DNA of 64,000 nt from Membranipora membranacea (Eukaryota > Bryozoa > Gymnolaemata > Cheilostomatida > Membraniporidae). A program made the translations under genes and the position numbers. This document shows positions 1 through 11,800 of the stretch, piece after piece (position 1 is the first letter of the stretch; each line of letters starts with the position of its first letter). The stretch spans positions 28,086,001-28,150,000 of the forward strand of contig OU612065.1 in the NCBI GenBank assembly GCA_914767715.1, written 5' to 3'. The notes beneath the pieces were generated by a model. The model did not search any database, was not told the DNA's origin, and saw only the letters and a list, made by a program, of their open reading frames with translations.

Positions 1-305
1 GCACATTTTCCTAGCAGGTACCACGGATAGCTGAGCACATATGGGAGGTATATAATATATAGATATAAAGAAAGTTCATTATCTGATATACAATACTGTA
101 AAATACATAATTATTCCTTAAAAATAAACTTCTTGATGACTATTCACATCGAGAATTACTTTGTGTTGTCAAAACAGGCAATACTGTAACCTGTAATATT
201 TGCATTACACTTATGTCTATGTTGTGTAATCCCAGTATTATGAGCCATATGAGTAGAGAAATGATTTGGACAGAATATCACTTGAAGAAATCTATACTGT
301 GAATA

Positions 306-689
306 TCAATGTACTGGTTGTCGGGAGGCTTTATGTCCTCCATTCTGCTGCTGGGTAACCGCCTCAGTAACAACATGACTAAATCCAGCAGCGGCGGCGG
401 CGTCCTCTGTAGTAACTGCATTGTTGTTATGATTAGAATTCCTTGCTGCTTCCTGGTCAGCCAGACACATCTGGTTGTAAAGTTCTTCTGAGAGCTGCAT
501 CCTCTCCTTGCTCTTTGCCTTATATCGACCGGATCGTGACACTGAAAGATTGTTACGTCTAGCGCGGATCCTTTTCTCTAAATCATTGTCAGCAAATATG
601 GTCTCTGTGGGCAGAGGTGCATCTTCATATTCATCTGCTCCTTTTTTGTCTTTGTTCTTTTTCTTCCACCATTTCTTCCAAAACGACAT
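306..689 (-). CDS. PRR15-like small basic protein
   Basis: A single-exon reading frame of 127 residues. Its N-terminus is strongly basic and Trp-rich (FWKKWWKKKNKDKK), and residues about 43-60 read RARRNNLSVSRSGRYKAKSK. This matches the layout of vertebrate PRR15 and PRR15L: an N-terminal WWK plus basic cluster, then a conserved R-N-L-x-x-S-x-SGR-(F/Y)-K-x-K core. The C-terminal half is low complexity (Asn, Ala and Gln runs) and matches nothing I know. The molecular function of PRR15 proteins is poorly defined, so no role is assigned. Upstream on the same strand, splice-like signals (acceptor near 717, and a 19-nt candidate exon at 784-802 followed by GTGAGT) suggest a spliced 5' UTR. The family call rests on two short motifs and could be wrong, but the composition looks like real coding sequence. 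Confidence 0.55.
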   Translation of the reverse strand: MSFWKKWWKKKNKDKKGADEYEDAPLPTETIFADNDLEKRIRARRNNLSVSRSGRYKAKSKERMQLSEELYNQMCLADQEAARNSNHNNNAVTTEDAAAAAGFSHVVTEAVTQQQNGGHKASRQPVH

Positions 690-3600
690 CCTGACAGAGA
701 GCGCCCAGCTTCCTCACTATTACAGATAGCAAAGGTTTCTTTTCGCTATCAGTCTGGGCAATGTGCTGTGTGGTCGAACTCACCTGGGATAATCAACTAT
801 ATCTGCAACAAAAAAATACGCCATCACATCAATTGTATTTAATTTTCATCTCGACTGCACAGTGTGCCATGTGTTTGATGAAGGTTATATACGATTTGAA
901 CGCTACCACCAAAGAATGGACTTTTTCATAACAAAATCAATACCACAGCCAGTCTCTCTTGAGAAGAGATTTGTAATTCGGAGAGACAAAGACCTTGGAG
1001 AATCTTGCGATTTGGGCCCTTGAACCATTCTCCCTGCTTGAACTTGGCGCAATTTCTGCATGGCATGCCATAATTACAACATCAGCTCAACAATCCCTAA
1101 ATGTTATCTTGCAATATATCAATTTTTAAATTGTCAGAAGAGAAGGAAATTTGGACTTGGCTACAAATTAGTGGAATTCGGTGATTTCTATCTCAGGTAA
1201 GTGTCTTATCAGCTCTTGTTTATAGACCATTGAAATTTCCTTGCGCTTGTTTAGTCTGATACAACACTAGACAGCAAGGCCTGATGGTCGGTATATACAA
1301 GGGCCACGTTTGGGCGCTGATATTGGCTTATGTTGTATAGGAACTTGTTATTAACATGTCAGGCAGGGTCTTTTGGAGTTAATTTTAGCCAATTATGCAA
1401 AAATGTACATCACGTAACTACTGAACAGCTGAGATACCATGTCAATGATGGTCAAGAGCAGGCGCATGTGCCACACCACGCAAACCACTAGTAGACTACA
1501 CGCCCTGTATGTCTGTATAGGTAATAAAAAAAAGGGTATCTCCATTGTGGCAACAGGACACTTCAAGCAATGATCTGACAACAAATCTGTGTGTCTAGAC
1601 CATATTCATATGCCTACTACATCCTTGGCAATATGACATTAAATGTGACGCTAATTCCTGTTTGACGGTTCATGATTTGACAAACCAACTCCTTGCAGCG
1701 ACGGACTACAGAGGTTAAAAATTTGGGACCATGTTGTACCATTTATTTCATCTAGCCAGTTAAAACAAGAGCTGCAAGTAGAAAGGGCCGAACTCTCAGA
1801 CAAGCGCAACTTTTTAATTTGAAATCCACACATAATGCAAAGTGAGAACGAAACCAAAAACAACCCCTACCCCTTATTCCCGTCTGCAATAGCTCTAGCC
1901 CTCCTACACACAATTTTAACAGGAACTCAGTCTGTAAGAACATATAGTGTATTTAGTATCTTCGTTGTAGTTCGTTGTAGTTCGTTGTAGTTCGTTGTAG
2001 TTCGTTGTAGTTCGTTGTAGTTCGTTGTAGTTCGTTGTAGTATCGTGATAGACTGTGATAGAGTTTTGGTTGAGTGTTGTAAACAATTTAAGTTGCACCT
2101 AGTTGCATGTATCCAATCTGTAATTTTCCTATAATCTTTATTTCTTTTCTTATGCATTTGTGACACAACAAAAGAACCTAGCCTGCTTATTGTGTCCTAT
2201 GGAAGAAGGTTCTATTTTCGTGACATGTGGGGATTAGAGACAAGGGACATCATGGCAGGCAGGTACATGGCTCAAACCTTCCACACCGCAAGTGCCAGTG
2301 TCATTTATTCATAAAATCTATCCTAGTTTGAATTTGGTTTATACCACTAAAGAAAAAAACTTTAATCCCAAGAGAGCAGACAGGAGGAGCATCCCAGTTA
2401 AGACACATGACCAGTTGAAATAATTAATAATCTCACTTTCACAACACAGTAATTCCTTATTATCAAGGGAGTTGTAGTCATTGATGATTGCACTCAGTCA
2501 CACCATATACAAAACATTCTTTTTACACAATGTAAAGTTTGCCATACATGTGGAGAAAAATTTGACGCGGGGTCATTGTTGAAATTCCTTCTCAGACATG
2601 CTCAAAATATCCCAACTTCACACTTCGCGTTAACGTGTCTGAGACAGCCAGAAGTGTTGTTCAACCCTTCCACTAGTTGGTATCAAACTATTAATGTAGG
2701 CCTACTAATATAAGATTATCCCCCAGAAATGTGTTGAAAATTAAGCTTGAAAACAAATTTTGATAGTTTAATTGTTTGCAGCAGTTCAAGCTGAATAATG
2801 ACTGAATAAGTTTCTTTCATCTCTCTTAGCCTTAACCTGCTACTAATCTAGGTATTGTAAGTCAAAGCAGCAAAATAATTTAGAGATTCAAACAATGAAC
2901 TTCACATAATCGCATTGATTTTCCTACATGGTTCAATTTGTTATGGTCTATCATAACTTTCTCCTATTGCTAAATCACAGGTAACAACGCATATTAGACG
3001 CTTGCCTATGAAATTATCATCTTAGCCGCCCAGGGCCATCGAGTACTGATATACAATCACAAGCTCAGTGTGTTTAGTAGCAGTTAAGACTCATTACATT
3101 TTTTAAGTGACAAAGGATACAGAAAAAGCTAGTTAACAGTAGGAACTAGTGGTGTTAGCCCAACACCTGGGAGGTCATACACTGGATCAATATTCCTATA
3201 TCGCCTGGCTGTAAGACCAATTGCTCTTATGTAAATATTGGAAGCAAATAAATGTACAATAAATGATGAAGTCTCCCATTGAGGTGTAAAATGAATGGAA
3301 GCATTACATTCACCTCAATTCCGATACTTCAGGCTAGTTCTCTGATTACCTGCAACATTTTCCATGCTAAACATTATGATATTTCCCTTGTGCTGTGTTG
3401 ACAAAATTCAATGGTTTGTGCACAGCAGAGACTCAAATGTCCAATCTCTTGACCTGCGACACGAGCAGATGAAGGGGGGTTAGAATCATAGCAATACTTA
3501 ATGTTAAACCTCAAGCAATATTTGCATAATGGTTTATCGCAAATTAAGTCTGCTGCATTTGTTTGATGAAAATACGTAAACCAACTTTGGGTTTATCAGA

Positions 3601-3908
3601 CTAGGATTATGACGTCAATATGTCGTAGTCATCTAGTGAACATTTCATTGGATACTGAATCCAAACAGGAAGTTGATTTTTATTTTTTATGTGTTCGTTT
3701 AGTTAAAATTGGTAATGTGAATTATACTGGTAGTTTATCATCTCCGTAATGTACCTTGCGACTAATATATGTGATATAATTAGAGAGAAAGCGTACTCAG
3801 AGATATACCTTGCTCTTGCTTTCCGGGTTAGTCATCAATCCTGATAACTCAGAATAACATCACATAACATGATCAAAGGGGATAATCAAAGCATCTGCTC
3901 TTATTATA
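690..3908. other. Non-genic flank with one minisatellite
   Basis: I see no conserved coding exon. The region holds AT-rich unique-looking sequence, the possible 5' UTR exons of the PRR15-like gene near 716-802, and the decamer array at 1961-2040. Confidence 0.4.
1961..2040. repeat. Decamer tandem repeat, 8 copies
   Basis: Eight uninterrupted identical copies of TTCGTTGTAG. The 10-bp period means any frame running through it gives a repetitive peptide, so frames here are not genes. The lack of divergence suggests recent expansion. Confidence 0.97.
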
Positions 3909-4151
3909 CAGGGCCTTAGTTTAGAGAAATGGTAGGGGAGGCAAGGGAAGTCCGAGGCGAGTTCGAAGCTTTACCAGTGAGGGGTGCTGAAAGTTTTTCC
4001 CCAAGCAATTTAAGCTTTTATTTGGATAATGGAACTCAAAGAGGAGCCGACCCTGACATGGATTATTCAGTTATATCGCAGTTTTACGCCACTGTATTTA
4101 GCTTTCTAGTGGAGGCAGTGGCTCCCTGCCGCCCCTAGAACTACGGGCCTG
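3909..4151. mobile_element. Probable hAT-type MITE
   Basis: About 243 bp bounded by imperfect inverted ends: CAGGGCCTTAGTTT at the left, and CAGGCCCGTAGTT when the right end is read inward on the opposite strand. A start of CAGGSCC..TAGTT is typical of hAT-type termini. Flanking 8-mers (TTATTATA and TTATAAGT) match only partly, so the target duplication is not clean. A 69-codon open frame at 3929-4138 lies wholly inside the element and is not regarded as a gene. Confidence 0.42.
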
Positions 4152-6327
4152 TTATAAGTCTGCTATATGTCTTGTAACCGGACATTCTTCAGTTGTTTGT
4201 TGGGTGACTATCGAGCCTAAAGATCTTTGTTGGGTGAGCAATAAGGTGACGGGAATACCGATATAATATATTCGGAGAAGTGTTATGCATATCCCCACCA
4301 CATCGTATAGCTAATACCGGGTATTCTTAGACAGGGTCAGCACATGCCAATACAAATGTTGTGAACAGCTAGCAATGTAGTCATACACGGCAGAGAGGAT
4401 TCTTCTTTACTGCAGTAAAACTTTCCCAGATACAATAAGGTAGCCATCTAAAGTGTCCGCTGTTCTGATCACCATGTCTGGACTGATCTATTCCACTCAA
4501 CAAATACCACATAGCAGTACTACGCTAACTGTGTCAAGCCCGCAGATGAATATTGTGACGAGAGTAGAAAATTTGCGTACTTGGTTAGAGAGATTACAAG
4601 AACTACATAGTGGGTTTTTTGTTTGAAATGGGGATTATGAGTATTTAGTACCAAATCAAACCAGGATAAAGCATGGTGGGAGGTATGGAACCCTGACAGG
4701 CCAGTACCTGCTTCACTAAGACACTGTTGAACTTCCTAAGTATTATACTCTACTTTCCTAGGGTGGGACCATGACTGCGCAATACAGATTCCTCTTCACA
4801 CTGTCATGGTTTAAATAATCCTTGCACTTAAAATCTATGGCAACGGACTCCGATGGGCTGTAAATCTCATTCTATATAAATCGGGAAAAATAGATCATCG
4901 ATGCTATTAACAGCATCAATAACTCGATGATTATTCTGTTTTTTTTAGAATACTTGGCACTTAGAATCTATGTAAGGTAACCAATGGTCAGCTGCTCCAC
5001 CCAACCCCAGCCCCCCTCCCCCTAACCCACCATACAGAATAATAGCAAATTAATATATTCAAGCTTCCCGAGCAGCACTAACCTGTTTGTTTTGAAGACG
5101 GCACACGCTTGTTTAGCTACATAAATCCACTACTTGCATCTGATTCTGCAGTGTTGAAGCTTTATCCTAATCTTTAATCGTACTTGTTAAAGTTTAAAGT
5201 CTCCTGGTTACAGCTATGATCCTTGTGTTCACATTCACACCCAGAGATAAGATAAGCTGAACCAATATAACTTGAAAACTGGCAATAAATATGCTGTGAG
5301 TGGAGCGCCTGCTTGTATCACGGGAAAAGTGTGGACATTAGTCTCTCCTTACACAGTACTCAGCTTCTCACATGCGATATCCAGTTCCAATGAGCGCATA
5401 TTAGTTTTATTGAGAGGTTGGAGAACTTTAAGGTATTATTTACTCAGTTGAAAGACAGAGAGAACAAATAATAGAAAAGTGGGCGGGACTGAAAAGCAAT
5501 TGATTGCACAGTGGAGCAATTACGGGAGATGGGCATTATTATTAAATTTATGACAAAAGACTTATTATGACTATGAGAAAAGAAAGTTGTTTGTGAAAAT
5601 AGTACATACAAGCATATTTTCTCTAGAGGTTAGTAAATATTATCATGTTAGTCATGGCCTGGAGTATTGGCTGGGAAGTTTTAGAGATAGAAGCAAAACT
5701 ACTAAGTTTGAGCTTCCAAAACTATTTCCCCTCCCTCCCACACCTGACGGCCCCAGCCGGACTCCTTGCGTAGAGTATACTGTATAGGCCAGCCAAAAAT
5801 TCCCTCAATGAATTGCAAATCTGTAGATGTTGCTTCAAAAAATTAGAACAATTTTGGAACATTGCTTGTAATCATTCTAAATCATGCACTGAACAACCAG
5901 CATTGTAAAAATAAGCCTATGTTGTAGAAATTGTCCTTAGCTGCCTGTGTGAGAACAAGCATGAATTATATTTGTCACAATTGTTACAAAAAACCCTTGC
6001 ATACATTTTTAGCTGACACTATGTCTGTGTCAAATGCTGGTGTCATAGAAATGCATTATCAACGCATCATTACTGAGAATATTCAGAGCTAGAAGAATAC
6101 CCAAGTGTTATAAAATTAATTTGTGTATTATCTTACACAAAGATTGTTGTTCAAACAAAAACTTGATTTTGACACACTATCAAATCATTTCAGATTTTAA
6201 TGATGCAAATATCCTTATCTTAATGGCCTCCAGGTATCACAGCCAGTTCAACTGTTATGTGCGGTTAATGCCGAAGTCTGAATCTAATGGCAACATAAAT
6301 ATATCACTCAAAAATGGCAAATACTTA
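4152..6327. other. Non-genic AT-rich stretch
   Basis: No coding similarity was seen on either strand. Short frames here lack splice context and recognisable motifs. From about 6113 onward there are isolated pieces (for example AATTTGTGTATTATCTT) of the fold-back element described at 6328-6761. Confidence 0.4.
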
Positions 6328-6761
6328 TTTTAGTTGCAAATGATAGGCAGTCTTGGACCCTTCCAAATGCTTTATAGATTGTATCTAAAAATTTAGTTTT
6401 TTGACAAAAAACTGCCTTTGCCTACTTGTTCTGCGAAGTTTTCTGCCACGCAAAATAAATGGCAACAAGAACTTGATGTAATTTATTTTAGTTGCAAAAA
6501 TAAATAAATGGCAACTCAATTATTTTATTGAGTTGCCATTAAAATTAATTTGTGTATTATCTTTGGGCTTTTAATCTGTAAATGTTACACAAAGATCTGT
6601 CATTTATTTTAGTTGCAAAAATAAATAAATGGCAACTCAATTATTTTACAGATTAAAAGCCCAAAGATAATACACAAACTAATTTTAATGGCAACTCAAT
6701 AAAATAATTGAGTTGCCATTTATTTATTTTTGCAACTAAAATAAATCATTTGCAACTAAAA
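6328..6761. mobile_element. Nested fold-back (MITE-like) element
   Basis: The outer inverted ends TTTTAGTTGCAAATGAT (6328-6344) and its reverse complement (6745-6761) enclose a second, near-perfect inverted repeat with arms of about 98 bp (6482-6579 and 6649-6746). The unit GTTGCAAAAATAAATAAATG occurs three times, and GGCAACTCAAT with its complement recurs several times. No coding capacity is present. The pattern suits a non-autonomous DNA element that inserted into, or duplicated within, itself. Confidence 0.75.
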
Positions 6762-8899
6762 GTGGCTGCAGCATTATGCCTGTACCCACTCCCCGGTTAT
6801 TTAGGTATCACTGTGTTTTGAATGACCAGATCTATAATGGGTGGTGTGATTTTTGAATAACAGAAAGTCACCAACACCTTAGAACATGTTCCAAGTGGTG
6901 GTGGATGGATCCTTAAAGTGCTGTGTCCAGTGCGGTGCCTCAATACCCGACTTTTGCACCATCACTCCGCCACCAATGAGAATATACCTGTTTTAACTGC
7001 CATCGCGGTAAAGGATATTTAACCAAAACAAATGAAAGCTCTATGATCAGATGACCACACCAGACTACCCCCTTCTCCTTTTATATAAAACATTACTTGG
7101 AGACAACTTTCAGAACCTATCATCATGTCTTGAGTTGGCTATGGTTAGCATTTCAGAAGACACGATGTAAACGGTACATTATGGGTTGATACCACAAACT
7201 TTAACCATGCAAAACAATCAGTAGTTTGAGCTAAAAGCCATCGAGAAAATGAATCTACTAGTTTTTTACACTCTTAGCCAAATTTACTTTAAATGTTGTC
7301 AGAGAAAGTGGATAGAAGTAGAGTAGATTGAGGGGGGGATTCAAGGGGATGGTGTTCCCATTCCTACATTGTCTAGGGGGATGCATCCCCCTTATATATC
7401 ACAACCATTACTGAGTACATCAATATGAGTTTTCCAAAATTTGGCTAAAATTGATGCATTTTCATTTGTAATCACCAAAGGGCTCCGGCGGCAGGGGCCT
7501 GGGTGGCCCCCAGGACCCCCGGCGTGGTTGGCATCCCTTCCTCATATTATCCACTTCTAGCGCTGGCAGGTATGCTAGCTTATTGAGCCATCCCATCAAC
7601 CTGGCATGGTGAGATGCAGTTATGATTATATTAATGTTTATCAGTTCATTTCATGTCTGTTAATGTACCTTGATCATTGTGTACCACATAAGCTTAGTTG
7701 GCTTTTATATTTCTGGTGGCAATTATCTACGTTCAACTAAATTAAGGGATTTGTGATGTTAACAGGGTCACAATGTGATATTAAGAGGAAAAACAAGAGC
7801 GTTCCTGATTTAATGTTTTTTTGCTGATTAAATAATGCCACAATATATTCCATCCTAAGAATCCATATCCATGCTGTGGCCTGTGGACATTCAAAGTTTG
7901 AAGGAACTCACTTATATGTGACGTTTTGAGATTCATGCTGGCATTGCATGTAATAATTGCTATATCATCAGACAAAGCTGAAACTCCTTCATAAATTAAT
8001 TGTTTAACAATTAGAGAAGGTTTACACCCTAATCTGTATATTATCATCCTGCAGACATTCGATAGAAAAATATAAAATTTTAACATGAAGAAAAGCAGTG
8101 ACCATGAATGAATTTACTCAAAGAGCTCCACAATTTGTTGATGGGCTTGTCATGTCAAGTTCTTGCTTGCTTAGCTAAATCTTCGGCTTGAGTGCTATAA
8201 ATTAACAAGAAAAAATTCGAGCACCTGGCAGATTCTCCATTTTCTTGTAAAAGGAGTGACTAACATAGTCTTATCAATCCTTTGTCGTTATCAAGCGCAA
8301 AGTAATTTATATTATCATTATTGACTATACACAGACTGCAGCATTTTGAAGTCAGGCAATTAGTTCTATTTTTGTTTTGTCAGATATTAAAGTAAAAAAA
8401 AATTCAATGCTCTTCTGAGAAAGAATTATGGATAATGTCCCCTACTGAGAAAGATGAGTGTATGGAGTTGGCTAGTGGACTACACAAGCCCAATTAACTG
8501 CGAACACAGCAACTGACTTTTATTAATTAGCACATGTGGAGGGATTCAGCCTTTACAGTGATAAAAGCAATGTGCTGGTGACGCTTGATGAAGAGGGTAA
8601 TTTACAACAATGTCCATAATTTCTACTCAGATGGCTTGAAACTCTTCCATTGAAAAATTTTTTGCATTACTGCTGTCTGACTGTAAAATGAGTTGGTAGA
8701 TGCTATAAGGGATACTACAATACTATCATCAAAAGTCAAAGTTGGCACCTTCATTATTGAGTGATTGCTATCGGCAAGGATATTTCTCTAAAGTTTATGA
8801 CAGTCTATAACTGTATCAGAGGACCCCTCTATAAATGCCTGGACATCGCTGATGATTCACATCAAATTAATAACTTCAGCTTTATCTTAGTGGTGAGAT
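6762..8899. other. Non-genic flank with a GC-rich repeat patch
   Basis: No coding exon recognised. Positions 7316-7560 stand out as a GC-rich island in AT-rich DNA, with runs of G and C and the palindrome-like CCTGGGTGGCCCCCAGG near 7498. AGTGGATAGAAGTAG at the left and TATCCACTTCTAG at the right look like weak inverted ends, so this may be another degraded transposon. The 3' flank of the DHRS4-like gene lies at the right edge. Confidence 0.35.
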
Positions 8900-11800
8900 C
8901 TAGAGGCGAGATGGCATTCCGCCTGATATAGGTATTGTCTCCCCTGTAACATAACTAGCATCGTCAGAAACAAGGTATGATACCGTTCCTGCGCATTCAT
9001 CTGGCGTGCCGAACCTGCAACATATATCACATAAACATGATCAATATGAAATAACACAATGGAGGGAAAGATGTGGTAGTTGGTCACTGAATAAAAACGT
9101 TAGTACAAAATCATGGATGACCAAACCAAAGAAAAAATGTGATACAAGATAAGATGAATAAAATAAATAAAAGATTTGTTCCGACAAGATGAACTGATAT
9201 TTCACACATCATTTTCAAAATGAAATAATGCTTGCCTGAAGTTTTAATTGACTGACTTCATTGTATTATTGATAATTTTGCGAGCTTACCTGTTCATAGG
9301 TATCCCGACATTAGCTGGATCCGCTTCAGTCAACTATGTGATATAAACAGGATATAAGATTTACAACAAAATATTTATGAGTCCAATAGTCGGAGGAATC
9401 AAGAGTGTCAACATAATAAGGATTTTTCTCATGTTGGAGAATCATTGAATAAATGACCACAATTTTCTGATAACTAAGCTCACTGAACAAATAGGAATGG
9501 AGAAAGCTGGACAAAAAATATCATATATTAAATATTAAATATGAGATATTGAACACCACTCTCAATTTCTAAATTTTTTTGTTTCATGCTGGATATATGC
9601 TGCTTATTGGTCGGTGTACAATATAAGATGTTTAATTCATATTATAGAATATTAGTTCATCTACACCTACCATGGCAGCAAACTTGGTCTTGATTACTCC
9701 TGGCGCAATTGCATTCACCCTTATATTCTCGGTGGCCAGCGATCCTGCTAAAGCTTTAGTTAGACCAAATAGTGCGGTCTTGGTGACACTATAGGGTGCG
9801 ATTAACTACAATATATAACATGGGAAACAGATACAGGAAATAATCATAGTGAGTAAAACTATTGTTTACTAAAAACAATACTGTACCAATGGAAGCTCAA
9901 TATTTTACACCAATTTCAAGCAGTTATTGGTACGGAGTCAATGAGTATGATAAAAGTAACAAATGATGACATTAATAAGTACATTTGCTAGCTTATACAA
10001 GGACACATTTATAGGGAAAGACAATAATTATATTGATAGATTGGTGCATTCTCCCTGATTGGTGGGAGCAGGGAGAATGGAAGCAGGGAGTTTGGGATAT
10101 CAACTCAAACTCCCTGATAGAAGGGAGGTGGGAGGGGGACTGAGCTGTGACAGGTGTGTGTGTGTGTGTGACATGGGAGATGAAAGAAACGCTGTCCATA
10201 ACTCCCTGAAGGAAATGAATAAGAATTGGGTGATCATCGTTAGCGTAGTTGTCTTTTCTCTTGTTGTCGTCGTTTTTCTCATTATTTGTGTTTTTGAACC
10301 TGTTTTGATCTTTTGTTTATCATGTTAAGTTACACTATCCATCATAAAGGAGCGAACTAACAGTTTAGTCTACATAAAAGTGAACACTTATTTAAATCTG
10401 GTCTGCTTTTCTGTTATAACAAATGTTGTTTAAACTTGCATGGTCTGTAGATCTGATGCGTAAGAAATAAATGTATCCTAATTATATATTGGCTCTTAGT
10501 TGGTCTCTGTTTTGCAGGCTGGTCAGAGCACGCCTGGGGCTTCGACAGAACCCAGCAGTCAGTCAACTGCAGCGGGATTCGAACCCTTGTGTATATTAGG
10601 TCAGGCGCATGAACCACCTTCTCCTACAATATTGGCAATTCGAAAATTCCTACCTATAAATAGCAAAGCTATCACAAATGATCGAATTAATTGAAGAAGA
10701 AACTTACTGGAAACGGATTGAAGCCTGCCATAGAGGCCACAAACACTATTGATCCACCTCTGCAAAACAAAAACAACAATTGCTTACCATACCAGAATCT
10801 TACTGTAGCGCGGAAATTCGTTTAAAAACAGATTTGGGTCACACTCTATATTAATAAACTTTCCTGACTGAATTGAAATAATACATTTATCTTAACGCAG
10901 TAAAATAAAAGATATAATTTTGTAAAGAAACAGATAATCATACCCTCGTTCTCTCATGTGTGGAACGGCTTCTTTGCACAGCATGAACCCAGCTTTCACA
11001 TTAATATCCCACAACTGAAAGATAATTTTAATGATGAATACAACTCATATTTTCAGGTTCAAAATTTCAGTCGATTTTCAGAGCACTGTTGGTACACCAA
11101 TGCATTTATAATGATTCAATGCATATTTAATAGAGACCCACATTTCTAGATTTTCTTCTCAGATCAATCAAATTCCTGTGTATACATAAATTCTACACAT
11201 TTGGAATATGTTGATTAATAAGGATACCAGCTAAAAGAGAGGGTTTAGTTGAGCTAATAATTCCTTGATTGTTTTTTTTTTGTAGTTCTCACCTTGTCCC
11301 ATGCATGTTCTGAGATCTAAAACAAAGAGAAGGCAACTTCAATGTGTTTCCTGATAATGTGTAGCGTATGCAGGGAGGGTGTATGGTATACTCGATGAGC
11401 TCTCTGCAAGGTTTTCTGGCTACACTAATAAATATTACATACTTGCATAATGATAACTTAAATCAAATTTGAATATTGTTTTATATATAACGATGACTAG
11501 ATAAATATATATACTTTATATTTCGAAGTGCTTTGAACAAACTGGTCAAGACAGAAAAACTTTGAGGGCTAAAACCACTGATAAAGAGTTGTGAAAATGC
11601 AAATAATATTCCCTGACAATGAAAACATTTTCAACATTAAAATATCTAGGAATACTCCAGTCTTACCTCTAACATAGGGCCGAAATGTGGACTCGCAGCA
11701 GCATTGGAAACCAGAATATCTATACCCCCGTTCTCTGTGACAGCCTGTTGAAGAAAGAGAGACTTATTACCTCAATTTCATCACTAAAGCCTGTTCAACA

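Noticed and set aside
3929-4138. Open frame of 69 codons on the plus strand
   Set aside because: It lies entirely within the hAT-like MITE at 3909-4151 and has no recognised motif.
10500-10625. Intact tRNA gene on the minus strand
   Set aside because: The B box is perfect, but no acceptor stem or normal cloverleaf can be drawn; a SINE head or relic fits better.
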